The notes beneath the pieces are model-generated. The model ran no database searches. It saw only the letters and a list, made by a program, of their open reading frames with translations, and had not been told where the DNA came from. Positions 53,027-61,405 of a DNA stretch of 64,000 nucleotides are shown here, in pieces. A program made the translations under genes and the position numbers. The stretch covers positions 62,001 to 126,000 of the forward strand of contig NZ_JAHBGF010000019.1 of assembly GCF_018390695.1 (NCBI RefSeq), written 5' to 3'. The stretch is from Ancylobacter sonchi. Lineage in GTDB: Bacteria; Pseudomonadota; Alphaproteobacteria; Rhizobiales; Xanthobacteraceae. Position 1 is the first letter of the stretch, and every line of letters starts with the position of its first letter.

Positions 53027-53063
53027 TCTGGAATTGTTTCACGTCGAATCTGGAGTGGTTTCA
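53027..53063 (+). promoter_or_regulatory. Phased direct repeats upstream of the YdeP-type gene
   Basis: TCTGGAATTGTTTCA (53027-53041) and TCTGGAGTGGTTTCA (53049-53063) differ at two of 15 positions and are spaced 22 bases start to start, two helical turns. An additional TCTGGAAT occurs at 52925. This suggests cooperative binding of an activator on one face of the DNA. Confidence 0.55.
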
Positions 53064-53152
53064 GATTCAACCGTTGAAAAATATCGGGTTTTCACCTATC
53101 TCTTTGCTAACGGATCTCGGAATCCAGTCGTGGCGCCGTTTCTGGCATTTTG

Positions 53153-53158
53153 TATAAT
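53153..53158 (+). promoter_or_regulatory. Candidate -10 element giving a leaderless start
   Basis: A consensus TATAAT ends 8 bases before ATG 53167, so transcription from it would begin at or next to the start codon. No ribosome binding site precedes that ATG, consistent with a leaderless message. There is no good -35 at 17 bases, so activation through the upstream repeats would be needed. Confidence 0.4.
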
Positions 53159-53166
53159 GATTGAAA

Positions 53167-55467
53167 ATGTCTATTGACCATACGTCACCATCGCACAAGA
53201 AGTCTCACGCGGCCGGCGGTTGGGGTGCCCTTCGCAGCTGCGGCAAGCACCTGCTGGCCAGCGGCTCCGCGCTGACCGGCGCCAAGACCCTGCTCAAGGC
53301 CAACCAGCCGGACGGATTCGACTGCCCGGGCTGCGCCTGGGGCGATCCCGAGCACGGCTCGTCCTTCGAGTTCTGCGAGAACGGGGTGAAGGCGGTCGCC
53401 TGGGAGTCGACGGAGCGTCGCGCCACGCCGGCCTTCTTCGCCGCCCACACGGTGAGCGAGCTGCAGAACTGGTCCGAATTCAATCTGGAGAACCAGGGTC
53501 GCCTCACCGAGCCGATGGTCTATGACCACGCCACCGATCGCTACCGCGCGGTGTCCTGGGAAGAGGCCTTCGCCGGCATCGCCGCCGAGCTGAACGCGCT
53601 CGCCTCGCCCAGCGAGGCGGAGTTCTACACCTCCGGCCGCGCCTCGAACGAGGCGGCGTTCCTCTACCAGTTGTTCGTGCGGATGTTCGGGACCAACAAT
53701 TTCCCGGACTGCTCCAACATGTGCCACGAGGCCAGCGGCGTCGGGCTGATGCAGTCGGTCGGCGTCGGCAAGGGCACCGTGCTGCTCGAGGATTTCGAGC
53801 ACGCCGACGCCATCATCGTCATCGGCCAGAACCCCGGCACCAACCATCCGCGCATGCTCGGCGACCTGCGCCGGGCCGCCATGCGCGGTGCCCGCGTCGC
53901 GGTGCTCAACCCGGTGCGCGAGCGCGGGCTGGAGCGCTTCGCCGACCCGCAGGACAAGATCGAGATGCTGCGCGGCGGCGCGACCTCGATCGCCAGCCAT
54001 TACTTCCAGCCCAAGCTAGGCGGCGACATGGCGGCGATCCGCGGCGTCGCCAAGGTGGTGTTCGCCCGCGATACCGAGCGGCGTGCCGGCGGCCATCAGA
54101 GCCTGCTCGACCTCGAATTCATCGCTCATCACACTACCGGCATCGACGACTGGCGTGCCGAGGTCGAGGCGACGTCCTGGGACTTCATCGAGGACCAGTC
54201 CGGCCTCGCCCGCGACGAGATCGAGACCCTCGCCGATGTCTATCTCGGCGCCGGGCGCGTCATCGCCACCTGGGCGATGGGCGTCACCCAGCACCGCCAC
54301 TCGGTGGCGACGGTGCGCGAGATCGCCAATCTCCTGCTGCTGCGCGGCCATATCGGCCGCGAGGGCGCCGGCCTGTGCCCGGTGCGCGGCCATTCCAACG
54401 TGCAGGGCGACCGCACGGTGGGCATCAACGAGAACTCGCCGGAGTGGTTCATCGCCGCGCTGGAGAAGGAATTCGACCTCTCGCTGCCGCGCGAGCACGG
54501 CCACAATGTGCTGCACGCCATCGAGGCGATGGTGGAGGGGCGTTCCAAGGCCTTCATCGGCCTCGGCGGCAATTTCGTGCGAGCGACGCCGGACACCGAC
54601 ATCGTGCGGCAGGCGCTGATGAACTGCCGGCTCACCGTGCAGATCGCCACCAAGCCGAACCACAGCCATCTGGCGCCGGGCAAGGTCGCTTACCTGCTGC
54701 CCTGCCTCGGGCGTACCGAGATCGACCGCAACTCCAAGAAGCGGCCGCAGATCGTCACCGTCGAGGATTCGATGAGCATGGTGCACGGCTCGGGCGGCAT
54801 CAACCGCCCGGCGGCGCCGACCCTGCGCTCGGAGATCCAGATCATCGCCGGCATCGCCGCCGCCACCGTCGGGTCGGACAAGGTCCGCTGGGCGGCGATG
54901 GCTGATGATTACGACCTGATCCGCGACCACATCTCCCGCGTGATCCCCGGCTTCGAGGACTACAATGTCCGCGTGCGCAAGCCGCGCGGCTTCCACCTGC
55001 GCAACGCCGCTGCCGAGCGCGAGTGGAACACCGCCTCCGGCCGGGCGCAGTTCTCCGCCGCGCCGCTGCCGCACGAGGTGGAGCACCAGCAGGTGCGCGG
55101 GCGCAAGGACACCTTCGTGCTGCAGACCTTCCGCAGCCACGACCAGTACAACACCACGGTCTACGGCCTCGACGACCGCTATCGCGGCGTCTATGGCGAG
55201 CGCCGGGTGGTGTTCGCCCATCCCGACGACATCGCCGCCATGGGCGTGGAGCCCAATTCGCGCATCGACGTCATCGGCTCCGACGAGGACGGCCGTTCGC
55301 GCATCGCCGAGGATTTCCGCCTCGTCGCCTATGACATCCCGCGCGGCTGCGTCGCCGGCTACTATCCCGAGCTGAACCCGGTCGTGCCGTTCACCAAGGC
55401 CGGCGAGGGCAGCGACACCCCGCTGTCGAAGTCGGTGGTGGTGACCTTCCGTGCGAGGGCGGCATGA
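53167..55467 (+). CDS. FdhF/YdeP-family molybdopterin oxidoreductase
   Basis: 766 aa. Bis-molybdopterin-guanine-dinucleotide fold of the formate dehydrogenase alpha group but of the YdeP branch: instead of a four-Cys cluster motif it has FDCPGCAWGDPEHGSSFEFCENG near residue 50. Later landmarks are EFYTSGRASNEAAFLYQLFVRMFGTNNFPDCSNMCHEAS, IIVIGQNPGTNHPRML, GRVIATWAMGVTQHRHSVATVREIANLLLLRG and a C-terminal dinucleotide-binding domain. The substrate is unknown; YdeP has been linked to acid resistance in Escherichia coli. Downstream coupled gene encodes a small winged-helix-like protein. Confidence 0.9.
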   Translation: MSIDHTSPSHKKSHAAGGWGALRSCGKHLLASGSALTGAKTLLKANQPDGFDCPGCAWGDPEHGSSFEFCENGVKAVAWESTERRATPAFFAAHTVSELQNWSEFNLENQGRLTEPMVYDHATDRYRAVSWEEAFAGIAAELNALASPSEAEFYTSGRASNEAAFLYQLFVRMFGTNNFPDCSNMCHEASGVGLMQSVGVGKGTVLLEDFEHADAIIVIGQNPGTNHPRMLGDLRRAAMRGARVAVLNPVRERGLERFADPQDKIEMLRGGATSIASHYFQPKLGGDMAAIRGVAKVVFARDTERRAGGHQSLLDLEFIAHHTTGIDDWRAEVEATSWDFIEDQSGLARDEIETLADVYLGAGRVIATWAMGVTQHRHSVATVREIANLLLLRGHIGREGAGLCPVRGHSNVQGDRTVGINENSPEWFIAALEKEFDLSLPREHGHNVLHAIEAMVEGRSKAFIGLGGNFVRATPDTDIVRQALMNCRLTVQIATKPNHSHLAPGKVAYLLPCLGRTEIDRNSKKRPQIVTVEDSMSMVHGSGGINRPAAPTLRSEIQIIAGIAAATVGSDKVRWAAMADDYDLIRDHISRVIPGFEDYNVRVRKPRGFHLRNAAAEREWNTASGRAQFSAAPLPHEVEHQQVRGRKDTFVLQTFRSHDQYNTTVYGLDDRYRGVYGERRVVFAHPDDIAAMGVEPNSRIDVIGSDEDGRSRIAEDFRLVAYDIPRGCVAGYYPELNPVVPFTKAGEGSDTPLSKSVVVTFRARAA

Positions 55468-55793
55468 GCGCGCTTCGCGCCGAGGAGCGCGTCCCCTCCG
55501 CAGACGAGGCGTTGCCCGACCTGTTCATGGACGAGGTGAGCGCGCTGGTCGAGGAGCAGCCGGAACTCTCGCCGCTCGATGCCGGCGTGCTGGTGGCGCT
55601 GGAGCACGGCGTCGCCCGCGACACCCGCGCCTTCGCGAAGCTGTTCGGCATTGCCCATGCGCTGGTGCTGCGCGCGGCGAGCGAGCTGGAGGACCGCTTC
55701 GGCCTCGTCGTCGCCGACACGCGCCAGGAGCGCTCGCAGCGGCGGCATCTGTCGCTGACCCCGGCGGGACACCTGCTGCTCGCCGCCCGCTAG
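55464..55793 (+). CDS. Small winged-helix-like protein coupled to the YdeP-type gene
   Basis: 109 aa, starting in an ATGA overlap with the oxidoreductase stop. The sequence is helical at first (LSPLDAGVLVALEHGVARDTRAFAKLFGIAHALVLRAASELEDRFGLVVADTR), then SQRRHLSLTPAGHLLLAAR. That last stretch is the wing and final helix pattern of MarR/PadR-type DNA-binding domains. Translation coupled to the enzyme suggests it senses or assists that enzyme, or autoregulates the operon; no known family name is certain. Confidence 0.7.
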   Translation: MSALRAEERVPSADEALPDLFMDEVSALVEEQPELSPLDAGVLVALEHGVARDTRAFAKLFGIAHALVLRAASELEDRFGLVVADTRQERSQRRHLSLTPAGHLLLAAR

Positions 55794-55808
55794 GGCAGGG
55801 GGTGGGCT

Positions 55809-57233
55809 TCAGCTCGCCTTTTCCAGCGGCGGGGCCTTCCATGGGCCATCAAGGGCGGCGGCCATCGGCCAGTAGAGCCGCAAGGCGAGGAAGAACGGCC
55901 CCTCCGGCGCCGGCAACCAGTTGCTTTCCCTGTCGGCTCCGGGCGATGCGCTCCGGATATCGAGCGTGATCCCGCCATCCGGATCGCGCTGGAGATCGGG
56001 CAGCATCGGCGAATTGATCAGGTAGCGGTCGAGCCGGTTGGCGAATAGCAGGCTCTCGGGAAGCCTGTAGAGCGTCAGCGACCAGAAGGCGTGCACCGGC
56101 GGCAGGCCATCCGGGGCGAAGCGCAGCCTGTAGGCCTGCCTGCCGTCGAGCGGCTGACCGGCGGCATCGACGAAATAGACCGGATACAGCGCTTCCTGCT
56201 TCGAATTGCCGTAGATGCCGAGCACGGCGCCGGCCATGCGCGAGAGATAATCGCCATTGAGGTGCACGCGCGTGCCGAAGCCGTCGGCGCTGGTCTTCTT
56301 TCCGGTGTCCAGCTGGGTGGTCTTGTAGGTGGCGAATTCGCTCCAGGCGTCGGCGATGCCGGCCTCGATCGCCTGGCGGATCTCCGGCGTGGGATCGAAG
56401 CGCCGTCCCGCTCCAACGCCGATCCGGGCGAAGCGGGCCATCAGCTCGGTCTCGACCGGCGGGGGCGGGCAGAACTGGAGGATGAAGTTCAGCTCGCCGA
56501 AGACGTCCGCCGAGGTCTTTTGCGCGGCCGGGGACAGGGGCTTGGGGAACGCGACCGGCGCGGCCGGCGCCGGGACGGGGGTGCCGAGAAAGGCAGACAG
56601 CGTCTCGACCGTATAGCCGGCCTGGATCTTCTCGACGTTCTCGATGTCGTCCGGGCCGAACAGCTGGGTGCGGTAGAGAATGAAGGCGAACTCGGTCTCG
56701 CAGCGGATCACGGCGGTGATCCCGGCCGGCTTGTCGCCCTTCCAGCCCGGTCCGGCCAGCAGGAAGCGACCGGCCTCGTTGCCGGTCGCCCGGCTGCCGA
56801 CATAGGCGAAGTTGAACGTGTACTGGTCGATGAATTGCAGCGAATAGTAGCGCGTCGCCTCGACGCGTGGGACGCCCAGCACCAGCGGCTCGGCGCGGAG
56901 ATCGGCGCCGACATAGGAATAGGGCGTGTCGGAATTCGGCGTCTGGATCGCCTTGTCGTCGGGCGTGTACACCCGGGCATTGTTGAAGATGCGGTTCCAG
57001 CCAGTCTTGAACTCGGGACCGCCCTTGTCGACGAAGTAGGAATGCTGGATCCGGTAATTGTCGACGAGCGGGAAGCCGTAAATATAGGCCTCCCTGGCGA
57101 TGGCGCGGGCTTCCTCCGTGGATGCGCTCTGCGCGGACGAGGTCTGGGCGCGGATGGGCGCCGCCGGGAGGGCCGTGCCGATCCATGTCGCGGCGATGGC
57201 GGCCGAGCCGCGCAGAATGTCCCGCCTGTCCAT
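55809..57233 (-). CDS. Secreted DUF1254/DUF1214-domain protein
   Basis: 474 aa. A twin-arginine-like start (MDRRDILRGSAAIAATWIGTALPAAP) suggests Tat export. DUF1254 follows (REAYIYGFPLVDNYRIQHSYFV, TPDDKAIQTPNSDTPYSYVGADLRAEPLVLGVP), then DUF1214 in the last 130 residues (NGDYLSRMAGAVLGIYGNSKQEALYPVYFVDAAG, FWSLTLYRLPESLLFANRLDRYLI). Proteins of this type are common and poorly characterised. It is monocistronic as far as can be seen. Confidence 0.87.
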   Translation of the reverse strand: MDRRDILRGSAAIAATWIGTALPAAPIRAQTSSAQSASTEEARAIAREAYIYGFPLVDNYRIQHSYFVDKGGPEFKTGWNRIFNNARVYTPDDKAIQTPNSDTPYSYVGADLRAEPLVLGVPRVEATRYYSLQFIDQYTFNFAYVGSRATGNEAGRFLLAGPGWKGDKPAGITAVIRCETEFAFILYRTQLFGPDDIENVEKIQAGYTVETLSAFLGTPVPAPAAPVAFPKPLSPAAQKTSADVFGELNFILQFCPPPPVETELMARFARIGVGAGRRFDPTPEIRQAIEAGIADAWSEFATYKTTQLDTGKKTSADGFGTRVHLNGDYLSRMAGAVLGIYGNSKQEALYPVYFVDAAGQPLDGRQAYRLRFAPDGLPPVHAFWSLTLYRLPESLLFANRLDRYLINSPMLPDLQRDPDGGITLDIRSASPGADRESNWLPAPEGPFFLALRLYWPMAAALDGPWKAPPLEKAS

Positions 57234-57302
57234 GTCCGCCTCGCTTCCTGTCGACCAAGGTCGTGGGCCCGCTGCCGGCGGCGGTGAGGTTACACCCGAT
57301 CG

Positions 57303-58213
57303 CTATCCCGCACGATCCGCCGCCGGTGGCCGCTGCCGCACGATCTCCCCGGCGAGCCGCTCGACGGCGAGCCAGCGCTCCCAGTCGTCGAGGATGCTCC
57401 AGCCGCGCTGGCCGACGCGGGCGAGCGGCAGGCGGTAGTGAAACGCCGGGCGTGGCCGCACCTTGCCGGCGAAGCGCGGCAACGGCTGGTCGGCGGCACG
57501 GTGCAGCAGCAGCGGCAGCAGGTCGAGCGAGCGCTTGCGCGTCGGGTTGGCGGCGAGATAGTCGCGGGCGAAGCCGTCGGGATCCGGCCAATAGTCGTCG
57601 GCGAGCACCCGGCGCACATACTCGTCGGGAAAGGGGGGGGCGCGTAGAAGCGGGCGAGTGGCCCCGCCTCGGTGGCGCGGCGCAGTTCCGGCTCCAGCGT
57701 CAGGAAAGCCTTGAGCGTGGCGACGATGCCCGACGGGTCGTCATCGGGATGCGCGACGTTGAAATGCAGCCCCAGCCCGTCGACCAGCGTGGCGCCGTCG
57801 CCACGGGCGCCCGCTCCCCGCAACGCCGCCACGGCCGCGTCGACCTCCGGCAGGCGGGCCCGGTCGAGCGGGGCGATGATCAGCTCGCGTGGCACCACCG
57901 GCGCCAGCGCATACCCGAGGGCGATGGAGAGAGAGGCCGGCAGGCCGGCCAGCGGGCTGACAGCGCCGCGATGGGGGTGGACATGGCGGATGTCGAGCTC
58001 GACGCGCAGGTCGCCCAGCCGGCTGCCGACGAGGTGGAAGGCCTGCGGGTCCTCCTCGACCATTTGGCCGGCCAGATGGCGTTGCAGCACCTCGGCGGCG
58101 TGGCGCACGCCGAGGCCGATGAACTCGACCTCCACGCCGACCCGCCGTTCCGCACCGCCGGCAGCGATCGGGCGGGAGGGGGAGGGCGGGGGCGGCAGGG
58201 GAGCGACCGGCAT
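57303..58213 (-). pseudogene. Amidoligase-family gene interrupted by a one-base frameshift in a C8 run
   Basis: The first 190 residues (RRVGVEVEFIGLGVRHAAEV, YALAPVVPRELIIAPLDRARLP) match the putative amidoligase enzyme family. At 57633-57640 (G8 on the + strand) the frame shifts: the native continuation FPDEYVRRVLADDYWPD lies in the next frame. It needs nine bases in the run instead of eight. The continuation runs to a stop at 57303 (KRSLDLLPLLLHRAADQPLPRF), giving about 303 aa if repaired. As read, the main frame degenerates into Ser/Arg/Cys-rich sequence. Sequencing error, slippage-mediated phase variation or a true pseudogene are all possible. Neighbours give no partner glutamine amidotransferase. 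Confidence 0.75.
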
Positions 58214-58307
58214 CGCCCATGCTTGGCCCGCCCGTGCCGTTAGGTCAACCTTGCTGGCCGATGTCGCGGCGCACGTCCGCGTGTTGCGCTTTCCGGCGCG
58301 CCCCCGC

Positions 58308-59225
58308 TCACCAGCGCCAGCCGGCCTTCAGCGCCTGAGCGATGTCGTCGACGAACACCCGCACCTTGGCCGGCACCAGCCGGCCAGGCGGCATCACCGC
58401 GTGCACGCCGCCATCGGTCTTGCCCGCCCAGCCCGGCAGGACCTCCACCAGCCGCCCCTCGGCGAGATGCGGGCCGGCGAGCCAGTCCGGAAACAGGCCG
58501 ATGCCCACGCCCTCGAGGGCGGCGAGCAGCAAGGCCTCGGAACTGTCGGAGACAAGCGGACCAGACGGGCGCACCGTCACCCGCTCGCCGTCCCGGACCA
58601 GCGGCCAGTCCGGCCAGGACAGATAGCCCGTGAAGCCCACGCAATCGTGATCCATCAGATCGCCCGGCTGCTGCGGGACGCCCCGCCGCGCGAGATAGCC
58701 GGGCGCGGCGACCAGCCGGTCGCGATAGGTGGCGATCCGACGGGCGATCAGCGAGCTTTCCGGCAGGGTGCCGACCCGGATCGCCACGTCGAAGCCTTCC
58801 TCGATCAGGTCGACATAGCGGTCGGTGGTCCGCAGATCGACGCGGATCTGCGGATGGCGCGCCAGGAAGCCGGGAATCAGCGGCGCGATCCACAGGCGGC
58901 CGAAGCTCATGGGCACCGACACGCGCACCAGCCCCTGCGGGGTCGCGGCCCGCTCGCTGGCGTCGCGGCCGGCGCTGTTCAATTCGTCGAGGACCGACTG
59001 GAGGCGACGGTGGTAGGCGGCGCCGATTTCGGTCAACGCCAACCGCCGCGTGGTGCGCGACAGCAGGCGGACGCCGAGGCGCCGCTCCAGCTTGCCGACC
59101 CGGCGGGAGACGGTGGAGGCGTCGCGCCCCAACCGCTGCGCCGCCAGCACGAAACTGCCGGTATCGGCGACGGCGACGAAGGCGAGCAGATCGTCGAAGC
59201 CGCCCTGATCGAGAAATTCCTGCAT
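58308..59225 (-). CDS. LysR-family transcriptional regulator
   Basis: 305 aa from ATG 59225. The winged helix-turn-helix is at residues about 8-66 (DDLLAFVAVADTGSFVLAAQRLGRDASTVSRRVGKLERRLG), followed by the effector domain (VRVSVPMSFGRLWIAPLIPGFLARHPQIRVDLRTTDRYVDLIEEGFDVAIRVG), typical of the DsdC/CrgA-like group. It is divergent from the SDR gene with 91 bases between the starts, the classic arrangement for a regulator and its target. No T-N11-A site was identified with confidence. Confidence 0.9.
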   Translation of the reverse strand: MQEFLDQGGFDDLLAFVAVADTGSFVLAAQRLGRDASTVSRRVGKLERRLGVRLLSRTTRRLALTEIGAAYHRRLQSVLDELNSAGRDASERAATPQGLVRVSVPMSFGRLWIAPLIPGFLARHPQIRVDLRTTDRYVDLIEEGFDVAIRVGTLPESSLIARRIATYRDRLVAAPGYLARRGVPQQPGDLMDHDCVGFTGYLSWPDWPLVRDGERVTVRPSGPLVSDSSEALLLAALEGVGIGLFPDWLAGPHLAEGRLVEVLPGWAGKTDGGVHAVMPPGRLVPAKVRVFVDDIAQALKAGWRW

Positions 59226-59316
59226 CTGACGCACGAGTGTAATGATCCTGGGCCGGATTACACGAGACGATGCCAGGATTATCCCTGATGCACTCAACCG
59301 TCCAGGAGCATGCATC

Positions 59317-59970
59317 ATGGCAGTCTTCCTCAGTATCGGCACCGGCCCGGGCATTGGCCTCGCCACCGCCGAACGCTTCGCCCGCGAGGGCTTCCACCTC
59401 GTCCTCAGCGCCCGCGACACCGGCAGGGTGACGGCGCTGGCCGCCGAACTCCAGGCCAAGGGCCACAAGGCCGAGGTGCGCGGCGTCGACGTGGCGGATC
59501 CCGCCGCCGTCGCGGCGCTGGTCGCCGGGGTCGAGCGCGACCTCGGCCCGATCGACGTCCTGCACTACAACGCCGCCGCGATACGGCAGGCGACGCTCGC
59601 CGACCAGCCGGCGGAGACCTTCAATGCGGACCTCGCGGTCAGCATCGGCGGCGCGCTGGCGGCGGCGAAGGCGGTGACGCCGGCGATGGCCGCACGCGGC
59701 CGCGGCACGCTGCTGCTGACCGGCGGCGGCTTCGCCCTCGCGCCGCATCCCGACTATCTGACGCTCAGCGTCGGCAAGGCCGGGCTCCGCGCGCTGGCGC
59801 AGGGGCTGTTCGAGGAGATGACGGGCAAGGGCATCCACGTCGCCACCGTCACGGTCGCGGGCTTCGTCTCCGCCGGCTCGCCGCATGTCGCCAATATCGC
59901 CGAGCATTTCTGGCAGTTGCACGCCCAGCCGGCCGGCAGCTGGACGCTGGAGCGCACCTACACGCCGTGA
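59317..59970 (+). CDS. Atypical short-chain dehydrogenase/reductase lacking the catalytic Tyr
   Basis: 217 aa from ATG 59317 with AGGAG upstream. The cofactor motif is GTGPGIG (about residue 8) and the Asp adaptation to NADPH/NADH is in VDVADP. Where classical SDRs have NNAG it has YNAA; the catalytic Ser region reads LLTGGGFAL; and the position of YxxxK reads LSVGK, with Leu replacing Tyr. It may bind NAD(P) without classical dehydrogenase chemistry. It is divergently paired with a LysR regulator. Confidence 0.82.
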   Translation: MAVFLSIGTGPGIGLATAERFAREGFHLVLSARDTGRVTALAAELQAKGHKAEVRGVDVADPAAVAALVAGVERDLGPIDVLHYNAAAIRQATLADQPAETFNADLAVSIGGALAAAKAVTPAMAARGRGTLLLTGGGFALAPHPDYLTLSVGKAGLRALAQGLFEEMTGKGIHVATVTVAGFVSAGSPHVANIAEHFWQLHAQPAGSWTLERTYTP

Positions 59971-60154
59971 GCGGTACGACGCCGTCTCCCGCCTCTTCGG
60001 CCAACCGGGCCTCGCGCGCTTCCCGGCGCGCGGGGCCTTTTGGCGCGTATCGGTCGGCTCGCTGCATTCGGCCGGGTGCGCAACCAAAGACTATTGGACG
60101 GCACGCGACTTTCGACCCATAGAGACGGAAAACGTTCGGGAAGGAATGTCGCCC

Positions 60155-61405
60155 ATGGAACGCCCCGCAGAGGGCCCGCTGGCCGGAATCCGCGTCGTCG
60201 AGCTCGGCAATCTCATCGCCGCGCCGTTCGCCGCGCGGCTGATGGCCGAATTCGGCGCCGAGGTGATCAAGGTCGAGGCGCCCGGTGAGGGCGACCCGTT
60301 GCGCAAATGGCGCAAGCTGCATGAGGGCACCTCGCTCTGGTGGTACCTGCAGTCGCGCAACAAGAAGTCGGTCGCCGTCAATATGCGCCTGCCCGAGGGG
60401 CAGGAGGTGGTGCGCCGCCTCGTGCGCGACGCCGACGTGCTGATCGAGAATTTCCGCCCCGGCACGCTGGAGCGCTGGGGGCTCGGCTGGGAGGCGCTGA
60501 AGGCGATCAACCCCAACCTCGTCATGGTGCGTATCTCCGGCTTCGGCCAGGACGGACCCTATCGCGAGCGCCCCGGTTTCGGCGCGGTGGGCGAGGCGAT
60601 GGGCGGCATGCGCTTCACCACCGGCGAGCCGGACCGGCCGCCGGCGCGCACCGGCATCTCCATCGGCGACTCGCTCGCCGCCCTGCATGCGGTGATGGGC
60701 GCGCTGATGGCGCTGCTCGCCATTAAGTCCGGGCGCGGCGCCGGGCAGGTGGTTGACGTCTCGCTCTATGAGAGCGTGTTCAACATGATGGAGAGCCTGG
60801 TCCCGGAATACGACCTGTTCGACTTCGTGCGCGCCCGCTCGGGCGGCTCGCTGCCCGGCATCGCGCCCTCCAATTCCTATCCCACCGCCGAGGGCAGCTA
60901 TGTCATCGTCGCCGGCAATGGCGACGGCATCTTCAAGCGGCTCATGACGGCGATCGGCCGCGCCGACCTCGCCAGCGACCCGCGCCTCTCTTCCAATGAC
61001 GGGCGGGTGAAGCATGTGGAGGAGATCGACGGCGTCATCGCCGAATGGACCGGCCGGCACTCGCTCGACGAGGTGACGGCGGCGCTTGATGCCGCCGAGG
61101 TGCCGAACGGACGCATCTACTCGGTCGCCGACATCGTCACCGATCCGCAATATCAGTCGCGCGACATGATCCTGCCCTCGACGCTGCCGGATGGCACGCA
61201 GGTGAAGATGCCGGGCATCGTGCCCAAGCTGTCGCAGACGCCGGGCGGGGTGGCCTGGCTCGGGCCGAGGCTCGGCGAGCACACCGCGCCGGTGCTGGCG
61301 TCGCTCGGCTATTCCGCCGACGAGATCGAGGCGCTGGTCGCCGGCGGCGCGGTGGCGCGCGACAAGGTAGGGCGCGACGAGACGGCGGCGGGGGACGCCT
61401 CATGA
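60155..61405 (+). CDS. Family III CoA-transferase (CaiB/Frc type)
   Basis: 416 aa from ATG 60155, chosen over ATG 60146 because GGGAAGGA is at the correct spacing. Motifs: GIRVVELGNLIAAPFAARLMAEFGAEVIKVE at the N-terminus, NKKSVAVNMRLPEGQEVVRRL, DVLIENFRPGTLERWGLG and the catalytic Asp in ISIGDSLAALHAVMGAL. It transfers CoA from a donor thioester to a carboxylic acid. The following gene overlaps it (ATGA) and encodes an HMG-CoA-lyase-like enzyme, so the activated acid is likely cleaved next. Confidence 0.92.
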   Translation: MERPAEGPLAGIRVVELGNLIAAPFAARLMAEFGAEVIKVEAPGEGDPLRKWRKLHEGTSLWWYLQSRNKKSVAVNMRLPEGQEVVRRLVRDADVLIENFRPGTLERWGLGWEALKAINPNLVMVRISGFGQDGPYRERPGFGAVGEAMGGMRFTTGEPDRPPARTGISIGDSLAALHAVMGALMALLAIKSGRGAGQVVDVSLYESVFNMMESLVPEYDLFDFVRARSGGSLPGIAPSNSYPTAEGSYVIVAGNGDGIFKRLMTAIGRADLASDPRLSSNDGRVKHVEEIDGVIAEWTGRHSLDEVTAALDAAEVPNGRIYSVADIVTDPQYQSRDMILPSTLPDGTQVKMPGIVPKLSQTPGGVAWLGPRLGEHTAPVLASLGYSADEIEALVAGGAVARDKVGRDETAAGDAS

